DNA of 17,860 nucleotides from Actinomycetota bacterium (GCA_005883255.1 VAXS01000128.1:1-17860), one strand, 5' to 3'; positions 1 through 7,041 are shown, counted from the first letter of the stretch. Program-made: numbers and translations. The notes: a model not told the origin generated them from the sequence alone.

Positions 1-313
1 CGGGGGCCAGGCGCCCGATGACCTCGTCGAAGGTGCGCTTGGGGTCGAGCATCATCGCCCACAGCTCGCCCTGCATCTCCACGTCGGCCGCGGCGAACAG
101 GGCCGGATCGACCAGCCGCGGCTCGTTGCCCAGCTCCTCCAGCCCCAGCGAGTTCGCCAGCCGGCGGGCCGGGTCGATCGTCACCACCGCCACCCGCAGG
201 CCCTGCGCGGCCATGCCCATGGCGATGGCGGCGGCGGCCGTGGTCTTGCCCACGCCGCCCGATCCGCCGCAGATGCACACCCGGCGATCGGCCAGCGTGT
301 CGGCGACGTTCAC
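1..313 (-). CDS. ArsA/Get3-family ATPase, second of a pair (partial, 3' end beyond window)
   Basis: N-terminal 104 residues of a P-loop ATPase of the ArsA/Get3 (SIMIBI) family; the rest lies left of base 1. The GTG start at 313 overlaps the stop of the upstream ATPase gene by 4 bases (GTGA, 310-313), so the two are probably translationally coupled. A Walker A loop GGSGGVGKTT is visible at about residues 16-25, but the signature lysine typical of the family (KGGVGKT) is replaced by serine at residue 18. The switch-I segment TIDPARR (about 45-51) keeps the catalytic-type Asp47. The family couples ATP hydrolysis to movement of a dimer that binds hydrophobic or anionic cargo. In actinobacteria paired homologues occur (Rv3679/Rv3680, BagA/BagB of Mycobacterium tuberculosis, from memory). 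True arsenite export is unlikely, since no arsB or arsR is seen. Family is secure; cargo is unknown. Confidence 0.85.
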   Translation of the reverse strand, partial: MNVADTLADRRVCICGGSGGVGKTTAAAAIAMGMAAQGLRVAVVTIDPARRLANSLGLEELGNEPRLVDPALFAAADVEMQGELWAMMLDPKRTFDEVIGRLAP

Positions 314-1257
314 AAGCCCGCCTCCAGGTCGCGGGAGAGCGCCTCGAACTGCGCGGGCCCCAGCTGGGGCTCGAACATGAACGGCAAGCGCACCGCCTCC
401 ATCCCCAGCGCCTCCTCGAGCCGCACCACCTGCTCGCGCTGCCCGCGCGCCCGCGCGTGCTCGGACAGCGCCGCGCGCAGGGCGGCGCGCTCCACCGGGT
501 CGTCGGTGCCCTCAAGCGCCCGCGCCAGCGCCGCCCGGTGGCGCGGGCCGAAGCGCTCGGGGTAGAGGCCGTTGACCACGACGCGGTCGAGCCCGATCCG
601 CAGCGCCCGGCGCAGCTCGTCGCGCAGCAGGACGGTCTCGTTGACCGGCATCTCCTCGGGCAGCGCCACCGCGACCACCCCGGTGAAGCGGCGGTCGACC
701 ACCGTCGCGTGGATCGTCCGCCCCTGGGCGGCGATCGGCCCCACCCGGGCCACCTCGGCGAACGTCTTGGGCGTGCGCATGAAGCCGACGCCGTGGCCGG
801 TGGCCGGGGCGTCCACCACCACCAGGTCGTAGGGCTCGGCGCCGCGGACGCGGCGGCGGGTCTGGGAGAGCTCCCAGACCTTGCCCATCGTCACCATCTC
901 GGCCAGGCCCGGGGTGGCCACCGCCAGGTACTGGAACATCCGGCTCGAGAACAGCAGGTCGGCCAGCGGCTTCACGCGCAGCTGCATGCGCAGGTACTCC
1001 TCCAGCGCGTGCTGGGGGTCCAGCGAGATCGTGAACAGGGAGTCGCTCCCCACCTGCGCCTCGCGGAAATGGCTGTCCTCGACCCCGAATGCCCGGGCCA
1101 GCCGGTCCTGGTAGGCGAGCTCCACCACGATCGTCCGCCGGCCGGCGCGGGCGCCCGCCATCCCCAGCGCCGCGGCGACGGTCGACTTGCCCACGCCTCC
1201 CTTGCCGGTGACGAAGACCAGGCGCTTGTCCAGGACGCTGGAAGGAATAGGGCGCAA
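310..1257 (-). CDS. ArsA/Get3-family ATPase, first of a pair
   Basis: About 315 residues. The Walker A loop with signature lysine, KGGVGKS, lies at residues 19-25 from the chosen start, and a Walker-B-like strand LVVVDAPATGHG lies mid-protein. The switch-I position that reads DPA in most relatives reads VVELAYQD here (about 44-51), so the usual catalytic Asp appears to be missing. I chose the TTG at 1257 because the family begins a few residues before the P-loop and a longer reading would run deep into parA on the other strand. CTG at 1233 is an alternative. Neither has a Shine-Dalgarno sequence, and the start is uncertain. The stop overlaps the GTG of the next ATPase gene by 4 bases. The gene is divergent from parA with about 19 bases between. 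Likely role: one subunit of a heterodimeric Get3-like ATPase. Cargo unknown. Confidence 0.85.
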   Translation of the reverse strand: MRPIPSSVLDKRLVFVTGKGGVGKSTVAAALGMAGARAGRRTIVVELAYQDRLARAFGVEDSHFREAQVGSDSLFTISLDPQHALEEYLRMQLRVKPLADLLFSSRMFQYLAVATPGLAEMVTMGKVWELSQTRRRVRGAEPYDLVVVDAPATGHGVGFMRTPKTFAEVARVGPIAAQGRTIHATVVDRRFTGVVAVALPEEMPVNETVLLRDELRRALRIGLDRVVVNGLYPERFGPRHRAALARALEGTDDPVERAALRAALSEHARARGQREQVVRLEEALGMEAVRLPFMFEPQLGPAQFEALSRDLEAGL

Positions 1258-1276
1258 GGTTACGAATACCGGCCTC

Positions 1277-2053
1277 GTGAGCGAGCAAATCAACACCGCC
1301 AAGGTCATCGCCTTCGCCAACCAGAAGGGCGGCGTGGCCAAGACCACCACCACCTTGAACGTCGCGGTGGCCTTCGCCGAGAAGGGCCATCGCGTCCTCT
1401 GCGTGGACATGGACCCCCAGGGGAACCTCACGATGTCCCAGGGCATCGACCCCGACACGGTCGAGAAGTCGATGTACGACGTCCTGGTCCACCACGTCTC
1501 CATGCGCGAGGTGATCCGCAAGCGGGAGGTGGACGTGGCCTGCGCCTCGATCGACCTGGCTGGCGCCGAGATCGCGATGTCGACCATGATCGGCCGCGAG
1601 CGCTCCCTGGAGAAGGGCCTGGCGCCGCTGAGGGAGGACTACGACTTCGTCTGCATCGACACCCCGCCCAGCCTCGGGCTGCTCACGATCAACGCCCTCA
1701 CGGCGGCCGACAAGGTGATCGTCCCCGTCCAGTGCGAGTATCTGTCGATGCGCGGGCTCATCCAGCTGCAGAACACCCTGGCCATGATCCGAGAGAACCT
1801 CAACCCGGACATCGAGATCGAGGGGATCTTGCCGACGCTGGTCGACTCGCGTACGGTCCACGCGAAGGAGGCGATCGAGATCCTGGAAGAGAACTTCGGC
1901 GATCGGGTCTTCGCTTCGCGGATCCGCAAGACGGTGCGCTTCGCTGAGGCGCCCGTGAAGGGGATGTCGGTGCTCAAGTACGACCCGGAGGGCACGGCGG
2001 CGCAGTCGTACCGCCAGCTCGCCGAGGAGGTTCTCGCCAATGGGAAGCGGTAA
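1277..2053 (+). CDS. parA: ParA/Soj-family chromosome partitioning ATPase
   Basis: 258 residues, the usual size of a small chromosomal ParA without a DNA-binding N-terminal domain. The deviant Walker A box is KGGVAKTT (K17 to T24) with both the signature and the P-loop lysine present; Ala for the usual Gly at position 21 is a conservative variant. The Walker A' segment VDMDPQGN and Walker [10 protein letters not shown] follow. ParA ATPases form ATP-dependent dimers on nucleoid DNA and position chromosomes or protein cargo. No parB follows. The gene instead overlaps ftsZ by 14 bases, so it may be an orphan ParA acting in division-site or cargo positioning rather than the parABS ParA. I chose GTG at 1277, because upstream starts would overlap the divergent ATPase gene and extend beyond the family's normal N-terminus. 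Confidence 0.9.
   Translation: MSEQINTAKVIAFANQKGGVAKTTTTLNVAVAFAEKGHRVLCVDMDPQGNLTMSQGIDPDTVEKSMYDVLVHHVSMREVIRKREVDVACASIDLAGAEIAMSTMIGRERSLEKGLAPLREDYDFVCIDTPPSLGLLTINALTAADKVIVPVQCEYLSMRGLIQLQNTLAMIRENLNPDIEIEGILPTLVDSRTVHAKEAIEILEENFGDRVFASRIRKTVRFAEAPVKGMSVLKYDPEGTAAQSYRQLAEEVLANGKR
2024..2030 (+). promoter_or_regulatory. Shine-Dalgarno sequence of ftsZ inside parA
   Basis: GAGGAGG ends 9 bases before the ATG at 2040. It supports the upstream ATG over the in-frame ATG at 2064, which has only a weak purine stretch before it. The site lies within the last codons of parA, so ftsZ translation is probably coupled to parA. Confidence 0.7.
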
Positions 2054-3551
2054 GCGGGCGAGCATGCGCGAGGGGCCCCTGGCCGCGCTGTTTCGCCGAA
2101 CGGAGGAGCAGGGCGCGGAGGAGGCCGCGGAGAAGCCGCCGCCCGAGGAGCGCCGGGCCGAGCCGCCGGCGCCCGAGGCCGCGGAGAAGCCGCCCGCCGC
2201 GCGCGAGCGGCTGCGTCACGTCTTCTCGCCCGACATCCCCGAGAACATCCTCGAGCGGGGGGCGGGCGCCCCCGCCGCCGAGCGGGAGGCCCCGCCGGCG
2301 CCCGACCCGAACGACGTCTACGCCCAGCCCTCGTCGGTGGGCGAGGTCTACGGGGGTTCGCGCCCCTCCGCCGCCCCCGTCCTGCGGGTGGTGGGCGTGG
2401 GCGGCGCCGGGGTCAACGCGGTCAACCGGATGGTCGAGACCCAGATCGAGGGCGTCGAGTTCATCGCGATCAACACCGATCTGCAGTCGCTCCAGCAGTC
2501 CGACGCGCACGTGACCCTGCACATCGGGGGCGGCGTGACCAAGGGACTGGGCTCCGGCTCCAACCCCGAGCTGGGCCGACAGGCCGCCACCGAGGAGTAC
2601 GACAAGATCAAGGCGCTGCTGAAGGGCGCGGACATGATCTTCGTGACCGCCGGGGCCGGCGGGGGCACCGGCACGGGGGCGGCGCCGATCGTGGCGCGCA
2701 TCGCCCGCGAGCTGGGCGCGCTGACCGTGGGCATCGTCACCCGGCCGTTCGGCTTCGAGGGCTCGCGCCGGCGCGAGCAGGCCGACGAGGGGATCGAGCA
2801 GCTGTCCGACGAGGTGGACACGCTGATCGTGGTGCCCAACAACCGGCTGCTGTCCGTGCTGGACAAGGGCACGGCGATGGTCGAGGCGTTCCGGGTGGCC
2901 GACGACGTGCTGCGCCAGGGCGTCCAGGGCATCTCCGACCTGGTCACGCTCCCCGGGCTGATCAACCTCGACTTCGCCGACGTGCGCACGATCATGGAGG
3001 ACGCCGGCAGCGCCCTCCTGGGCATCGGCATGGGCAGCGGGGACCGGCGGGCGATCGACGCCGCCGAGCAGGCCGTGGCCTCGCCCCTGCTGGAGACCAG
3101 CATGGACGGCGCCCGCTCGATCCTGCTCTCGATCACCGGCGGCCGCGACCTGTCGCTGTGGGAGGTCAACGAGGCCGCCAAGGCCGTCTCCGAGGCCGCC
3201 CACCCCGAGGCGAACATCATCTTCGGGGCGATGGTCGACGAGAAGCTCGACGAGGCCGTGTGGGTCACCGTGGTGGCCACCGGCTACGCGGACGAGCGCC
3301 CGCGCCGCACGCTCGAGGAGCCGCGGGGCGAGCCCCGGGTGAGCCGGGCGCGCACCGAGGGCCGCGAGGCCCGGCGGGCCGCCCGGGCCGAGCGCCCGGT
3401 GGAGCGGGAGCGCCCCCGCGAGCGCGAGCGGGCGACCGAGCGCGAGAGGCCGCGCGAGCGGCCGCGGGAGCGCGAGGCGTTGCCCGCGCGGCCGCGGCGC
3501 CGGGTGGACGTGGACGAGCTCGACGTCCCGGAGTTCATTCCCCGAGGCTGA
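2040..3551 (+). CDS. ftsZ: Cell division GTPase FtsZ with a long N-terminal extension
   Basis: 503 residues against roughly 350-450 for typical FtsZ. The tubulin-like core starts near residue 113 ([13 protein letters not shown]). It carries the tubulin signature GGGTGTG at about 207-213, the conserved [15 protein letters not shown] and the T7 loop [11 protein letters not shown], so nucleotide binding and hydrolysis residues look intact. Residues 1-112 are an extra, low-complexity, Glu/Pro/Ala-rich segment containing an 18-residue imperfect duplication and a motif [12 protein letters not shown]. After the core comes an Arg/Glu-rich linker of about 65 residues, then a classic FtsZ C-terminal peptide, [12 protein letters not shown], which in other bacteria binds FtsA/SepF/ZipA-type anchors. 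The gene overlaps parA by 14 bases and is not within a visible dcw cluster. Whether it is the only FtsZ of the genome cannot be told here. Confidence 0.95.
   Translation: MGSGKRASMREGPLAALFRRTEEQGAEEAAEKPPPEERRAEPPAPEAAEKPPAARERLRHVFSPDIPENILERGAGAPAAEREAPPAPDPNDVYAQPSSVGEVYGGSRPSAAPVLRVVGVGGAGVNAVNRMVETQIEGVEFIAINTDLQSLQQSDAHVTLHIGGGVTKGLGSGSNPELGRQAATEEYDKIKALLKGADMIFVTAGAGGGTGTGAAPIVARIARELGALTVGIVTRPFGFEGSRRREQADEGIEQLSDEVDTLIVVPNNRLLSVLDKGTAMVEAFRVADDVLRQGVQGISDLVTLPGLINLDFADVRTIMEDAGSALLGIGMGSGDRRAIDAAEQAVASPLLETSMDGARSILLSITGGRDLSLWEVNEAAKAVSEAAHPEANIIFGAMVDEKLDEAVWVTVVATGYADERPRRTLEEPRGEPRVSRARTEGREARRAARAERPVERERPRERERATERERPRERPREREALPARPRRRVDVDELDVPEFIPRG
2121..2194 (+). repeat. 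In-frame 20-bp direct repeat within the ftsZ extension
   Basis: The 20 bases at 2121-2140 recur exactly at 2175-2194, an offset of 54 bases (18 codons), so both copies read the same peptide, EAAEKPP. This looks like an internal duplication of one 18-codon unit in the disordered N-terminal extension of FtsZ. Confidence 0.8.
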
Positions 3552-3556
3552 GCCGA

Positions 3557-3574
3557 CGCGCCGTTTCGGCGGCG
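3557..3574 (+). terminator. GC-rich hairpin between ftsZ and ggt (weak terminator candidate)
   Basis: CGCGCCG, a TTT loop, then CGGC-GCG with a single bulged G form a stem of about 7 bp in the 36-base gap after the ftsZ stop. There is no following T-run, so intrinsic termination is doubtful; it may attenuate transcription or protect the 3' end. Confidence 0.3.
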
Positions 3575-3587
3575 CGGCCCGCACGCG

Positions 3588-5057
3588 ATGCGCGGCGTGA
3601 TCGCAGCCGGCCATCCCCGCACCGCGGAGGCCGGGGCCGATGTCCTGCGCGCGGGAGGCAACGCGGTGGACGCCGCGATCGCCGCCGTCAGCATGTCGCT
3701 GACCGCGGAGCCGGGACTCACCGGCCTGGGGGGCGGCGGGTACATGCTGGTGGCCACGCCCGCCGGGGAGCACGTCCTGCTGGACTTCTTCGTCGAGGTG
3801 CCCGGCCGCGGCGCCCCCTCGGGCGAGCGGGCCGAGCTGCTCCCGGTGAGCGTCAGCTTCGGCGACGCGGTGCAGGTGTTCAACGTGGGGCCGGCGTCCT
3901 GCGGCACCTACGGCGTGCCCGCCGGGCTGTGGGAGGCGGCGCAGCGCTTCGGCTCGCTCCCGCTGGGGGACCTGGTGGCGCCCGCCGCCGCCGCCGCCCG
4001 CGAGGGCGTGGCGCTCACGCCCGAGCAGGAGTACGTGGTGGAGATCCTGTGGCCGATCCTGGCCACCACGCCCGAGTGCGCCAGGCTGTACGGGCCAAAC
4101 GGGGAGCCGCTGCGGACCGGGGAGGTCTTCCGCCACCCGGACGTGGGCGATGCCCTGGAGCGGCTGGGGCGCGAGGGCGCGGACCCGTTCTACCGGGGCG
4201 ACGTGGCCGCCGCGGTGCTGGACTGGCTGGAGGGCCGGGGGGCGATGCTTACCGCCGAGGACCTGGCCGGCTATCGGGCGGCGCCCCGCGAGCCGGTGCG
4301 CGCCGCCTATCGCGGGCGCGAGGTGCTGACCAACCCCCCGCCGTCGGCCGGCGGCACCCTGATCGCCTACGCGCTGGCGCTGCTCGAGCGGCGGGAGGGC
4401 GCGGCGGACGTGACCGAGCTGGTCGACGTGATGACGGCGGCGCAGGCCGAGCGCACGCCCGAGTTCCTCGAGGGGCTGGCCGGCGAGGGGTTCCTGGAGC
4501 GCTTCATGGCCTCGCGCCTGGGGTCGACCACGCACATCTCGGTTCTCGACGGCGACGGCTGGGCCTGCGGGGTCACCTGCTCCAACGGCGAGGGCAGCGG
4601 GATCGTGGTCCCTGGAACCGGCCTGCACCTGAACAACATGCTGGGCGAGCAGGACCTCAACCCGCTGGGGTTCCATCGCCACCCGGCGGGGCGCCGGCTG
4701 CCGAGCATGATGTCGCCCACCGTCGTCCTGGCCGGCGGCGCGCCCGAGCTGGTGCTGGGCAGCGGAGGGTCCAACCGGATCCGCTCGGCGATCATGCAGA
4801 CGATCGTGAACGTCATCGACCACGGGATGGAGATCGACGACGCCGTCCGCGCGCCGCGCCTGCACTTCGAGGACGGCGTGATCTACGCCGAGCCCGGCCT
4901 CGACCTCGGCCCCCTGGAGTCCGCCGGGCACGGGATCGCCCGGTTCCGGGCGCTGAACCTGTTCTTCGGCGGCGTGCACGCGGTCCAGCGGGACCGCACG
5001 GGCGCGCTGGTGGGCGGGGGCGACCCACGCCGCGGCGGGGCCGTCGTGGCGGTCTGA
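3588..5057 (+). CDS. ggt: Gamma-glutamyltransferase family protein (Ntn-hydrolase)
   Basis: 489 residues, shorter than the roughly 560-580 of secreted enterobacterial enzymes, and without a signal peptide, so probably cytoplasmic. The family N-terminus GGNAVDAAIAA and GGGGYM are present. The autoprocessing/catalytic site GSTTHISV is at residues 312-319, predicting cleavage before Thr314 to give large and small subunits. NPPPSAGG, MMSPTVV and the GSGG oxyanion loop are also present. The glutamate-recognition loop, LNNQMDDF in classical enzymes, reads LNNMLGEQDLNP, so the aspartate that grips the substrate amino group is not obviously conserved. Substrate may be a glutathione conjugate or another gamma-glutamyl or N-acyl compound. 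The ATG at 3588 gives the family's normal N-terminus; no clear ribosome-binding site is seen. It lies 36 bases after ftsZ. Confidence 0.88.
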   Translation: MRGVIAAGHPRTAEAGADVLRAGGNAVDAAIAAVSMSLTAEPGLTGLGGGGYMLVATPAGEHVLLDFFVEVPGRGAPSGERAELLPVSVSFGDAVQVFNVGPASCGTYGVPAGLWEAAQRFGSLPLGDLVAPAAAAAREGVALTPEQEYVVEILWPILATTPECARLYGPNGEPLRTGEVFRHPDVGDALERLGREGADPFYRGDVAAAVLDWLEGRGAMLTAEDLAGYRAAPREPVRAAYRGREVLTNPPPSAGGTLIAYALALLERREGAADVTELVDVMTAAQAERTPEFLEGLAGEGFLERFMASRLGSTTHISVLDGDGWACGVTCSNGEGSGIVVPGTGLHLNNMLGEQDLNPLGFHRHPAGRRLPSMMSPTVVLAGGAPELVLGSGGSNRIRSAIMQTIVNVIDHGMEIDDAVRAPRLHFEDGVIYAEPGLDLGPLESAGHGIARFRALNLFFGGVHAVQRDRTGALVGGGDPRRGGAVVAV

Positions 5058-5058
5058 C

Positions 5059-5475
5059 GTGAGAGGTGGCCGCACGGCGCTCGCGGCCGCGCTCGCGGTG
5101 GCGGCGACGGGCGCGGGCTGCGGGACGCACGCCGGCGACCTGTTCGTGCTCACCCGCAGCGGGTCGGTCCCGGGCGCCGACCTGCGCCTGCTGGTCCGCG
5201 ACGACGGCGTCGTGAGCTGCAACGGCGGACGCGAGCGCATGCTCTCGGACCCGCAGCTGCTGGACGCGCGCGAGATCGGCCGCCAGCTCGGGAGCCGGGC
5301 CGCCAAGCACCAGTCGCTGCCGCCGGGGCCGGCGCCGGTCCTGCGCTACCGCGTGCGCCTGCAGCAGGGCGCGGTGGCCTTCGCCGACGACTCCGCGGGC
5401 CAGACCAAGGAGATGTTCCTGGCCCAGCGGTTCGCCCGGACGGTCGCCATCCAGGTCTGCGGGCTGCCCCGCTAG
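5059..5475 (+). CDS. Small exported protein, probable lipoprotein
   Basis: 138 residues of no recognised family. The GTG start is 1 base after the ggt stop, so the gene is probably cotranscribed. The N-terminus has Arg residues, an alanine-rich hydrophobic stretch, and GAGC at about residue 20, an imperfect lipobox (Gly at -3) that would acylate the cysteine. The rest is a small mixed domain with two further cysteines (near VVSCNGG and QVCGLP) that might form a disulfide outside the membrane. Its stop codon shares the palindrome CTAG with the stop of the convergent gene. Function unknown. Confidence 0.7.
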   Translation: MRGGRTALAAALAVAATGAGCGTHAGDLFVLTRSGSVPGADLRLLVRDDGVVSCNGGRERMLSDPQLLDAREIGRQLGSRAAKHQSLPPGPAPVLRYRVRLQQGAVAFADDSAGQTKEMFLAQRFARTVAIQVCGLPR

Positions 5476-6095
5476 CTGAACCGGACCTTGCCGTTGGAGC
5501 GCGCCCGGGCCTGGGCGCGCTCGGCGAAGTCCAGGCGCTTGGACGCCGCCCGGAACAGCCGCGTCACCAGGCGCAGCCGCGCGTTCTCCGAGCGCAGGTC
5601 GAGCAGTCCCTGCTTGGCGTCGAGCCCGAAGTCCACGGTGGCCGCCATCTCGTAGGCGCCCATCGTCAGCAGCTCGGCCTCGTCAGGCCGGCGGTCGGTG
5701 GCCTGCTCCACCAGCGCCGCGTAGGCGGCGTGGGCGTCCTCCAGCGCCCCCGGGTCCAGCTCCTCGGTCTTGTCGTCCAGGAACTCGACCTCGCCCGCGG
5801 GGAACGGGAGGTGGTCCTGGCGGGCGACGATGCGAAACGGGCGCGTGCCGCGGGTGAGGATGTTCATCCGTCCGTCCTCCGCGCGGTCGAGCACCTCGCT
5901 GATCTCGCACGCGCACCCCACCGGCCGCAGGCCGTCGTCGGAGAGCCAGACGATCCCGAACTCGCCCTCGCTCTCCAGGCACTCCCCGATCATCGTCTTG
6001 TAGCGCTCCTCGAAGATGTGGAGGGGGACGACCTCCGAGGGCAGCGCCACCAGCCCCAGCGGGAACAGCGGGAACTCGCGGACGATCGACGCCAC
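5472..6095 (-). CDS. Lon N-terminal (substrate-binding) domain protein without protease
   Basis: 207 residues. The N-terminal segment FPLFPLGLVALPSEVVPLHIFEERY is the hallmark of the LON substrate-binding (PUA-like) domain, followed by a helical region ending in an Arg/Lys-rich tail. The AAA+ and peptidase domains of Lon are absent, and the length matches stand-alone YcaR/YprA-type Lon-N proteins, whose molecular role is poorly defined; substrate recognition or adaptor function is inferred. I chose GTG at 6095 because a TACACT -10 box lies exactly 6 bases upstream, consistent with leaderless transcription. Upstream in-frame sequence crosses into the divergent dehydrogenase gene. The stop overlaps that of the convergent lipoprotein gene. 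Confidence 0.85.
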   Translation of the reverse strand: MASIVREFPLFPLGLVALPSEVVPLHIFEERYKTMIGECLESEGEFGIVWLSDDGLRPVGCACEISEVLDRAEDGRMNILTRGTRPFRIVARQDHLPFPAGEVEFLDDKTEELDPGALEDAHAAYAALVEQATDRRPDEAELLTMGAYEMAATVDFGLDAKQGLLDLRSENARLRLVTRLFRAASKRLDFAERAQARARSNGKVRFS

Positions 6096-6101
6096 CGGCC
6101 A

Positions 6102-6107
6102 AGTGTA
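6102..6107 (-). promoter_or_regulatory. -10 box TACACT of the Lon-domain gene
   Basis: On the minus strand TACACT is followed by 6 bases and the GTG at 6095, placing the transcript start at or next to the start codon. No good -35 hexamer is seen; an inverted repeat (6114-6130) fills that region. Confidence 0.5.
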
Positions 6108-6113
6108 CGAGCG

Positions 6114-6130
6114 GGCCGGGTGACCCGGCC
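6114..6130. promoter_or_regulatory. Perfect 8-1-8 inverted repeat, candidate operator
   Basis: GGCCGGGT, one central G, then ACCCGGCC. It lies in the 61-base spacer between the divergent Lon-domain and dehydrogenase genes. It covers the -35 to -10 spacer on the minus strand and a possible -35 (GTGACC) on the plus strand, so a dimeric regulator bound here could control both genes. In 70+% GC DNA such palindromes also arise by chance. Confidence 0.4.
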
Positions 6131-6141
6131 GGCTTCCCGGG

Positions 6142-6147
6142 TATACG
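6142..6147 (+). promoter_or_regulatory. Possible -10 box TATACG of the dehydrogenase gene
   Basis: An AT-containing hexamer, within the palindrome GTATAC, lies 9 bases before the ATG at 6157 in otherwise GC-only sequence. The last base deviates from TANNNT, so support is modest. Confidence 0.35.
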
Positions 6148-6156
6148 GGCCCCGGC

Positions 6157-7041
6157 ATGGCGGAGGCTCGTCCCACGGTCGCCTTCCTCGGCACCGGCAT
6201 CATGGGCGCCCCCATGGCGCGCAACGTCGCGGGCGCCGGCCTGCCCGTTCGGGCCTGGAACCGCACGCGCGAGAAGGCGGAGCCGCTGGCCGAGCACGGG
6301 GTGGAGATCGCCGACTCCGCGCCCGCGGCGGTCGAGGGCGCCGACGTGGTGGTGACCATGCTCACCGACGGCGACGCGGTGGGGAACGTGATGACCGAAG
6401 GCGGCGCGCTGGCTGCGATGGGCGACGACGCCGTATGGGCGCAGATGAGCACGGTCGGGGTCGCCGCCGCCGACCGGCTCGCCGGGCTGGCCGCGGAGCG
6501 GGGCGTACCCTTCGTCGACGCCCCGGTCCTGGGCACGCGCCAGCCGGCGGAGCAGGGCCAGCTGGTGGTCCTCGCCGGCGGTCCGGCCGAGGCCGTCGAG
6601 CACTGCCGTCCGGTGTTCGACGCCGTCGGCTCCAAGACCCTCGAGCTGGGCGAGGCGGGCAAGCCCACCAGGCTCAAGCTCGTCCTGAACACCTGGGTGG
6701 TGGGCGTGGTCGAGAACGTGGCCGAGGCGATCGCGCTGGCGGGGGCGCTCGACCTCGACCCGCGCCTGTTCTTCCAGGGCATCGAGGGCGGCGCGCTGGA
6801 CTGCGGCTACGCTCACCTCAAGGGCGAGCTGATGATCGAGGAGTCCTTCGAGCCCGCCGCCTTCCCGCTGCGCCTGGCGCTCAAGGACGCGGCGCTGGTG
6901 CTCGACGCCGCCGGCCAGGCCGGGCTGGAGCTGCCGCTGGTCGAGGCCGTCCGCGCCCAGTTCGAGCGCGCGACCCGGGAGGGCCACGGCGACGAGGACC
7001 TGGCCGCCGCCTACGAGGCGATCGCAGCCGCACGCCGCTGA
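6157..7041 (+). CDS. NAD(P)-dependent beta-hydroxyacid dehydrogenase / GLYR1-like reductase
   Basis: 294 residues, normal for the 3-hydroxyisobutyrate dehydrogenase/6PGDH-like superfamily. The Rossmann nucleotide-binding motif GTGIMG is at residues 12-17. The substrate loop reads DAPVLGTRQPAEQGQL where 3-hydroxyisobutyrate dehydrogenases have DAPVSGG-x-GA, and resembles the glyoxylate/succinic semialdehyde reductase (GLYR1) side of the family. Catalytic Lys174 and Asn178 sit in KLVLN. It probably reduces a small aldehyde or keto acid, or oxidises the corresponding hydroxyacid; cofactor preference and substrate cannot be fixed. The 3' end overlaps the convergent methyltransferase by 31 bases. 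No neighbour indicates a pathway. Confidence 0.85.
   Translation: MAEARPTVAFLGTGIMGAPMARNVAGAGLPVRAWNRTREKAEPLAEHGVEIADSAPAAVEGADVVVTMLTDGDAVGNVMTEGGALAAMGDDAVWAQMSTVGVAAADRLAGLAAERGVPFVDAPVLGTRQPAEQGQLVVLAGGPAEAVEHCRPVFDAVGSKTLELGEAGKPTRLKLVLNTWVVGVVENVAEAIALAGALDLDPRLFFQGIEGGALDCGYAHLKGELMIEESFEPAAFPLRLALKDAALVLDAAGQAGLELPLVEAVRAQFERATREGHGDEDLAAAYEAIAAARR

Noticed and set aside
1..1257. Arsenite resistance locus
   Set aside because: No arsB/acr3, arsR, arsC or arsD is present, and the pair fits the non-arsenic actinobacterial Get3-like group better.
1327..1350. ParA Walker A box KGGVAKTT as a defective ATPase
   Set aside because: Both lysines and the Thr are kept; Gly to Ala at that place is a common harmless variant in ParA proteins.
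1258..1587. Upstream extension of the first ArsA-like gene to 1587
   Set aside because: It would add about 110 residues lying antisense to parA with no family similarity; the family P-loop sits near the N-terminus, as with the start at 1257.
1974..5306. Open reading frame of over 1100 codons on the minus strand
   Set aside because: It is antisense to ftsZ and ggt, is extremely rich in Arg/Pro/Gly/His, shows no domain, and reflects absence of stops in high-GC DNA.
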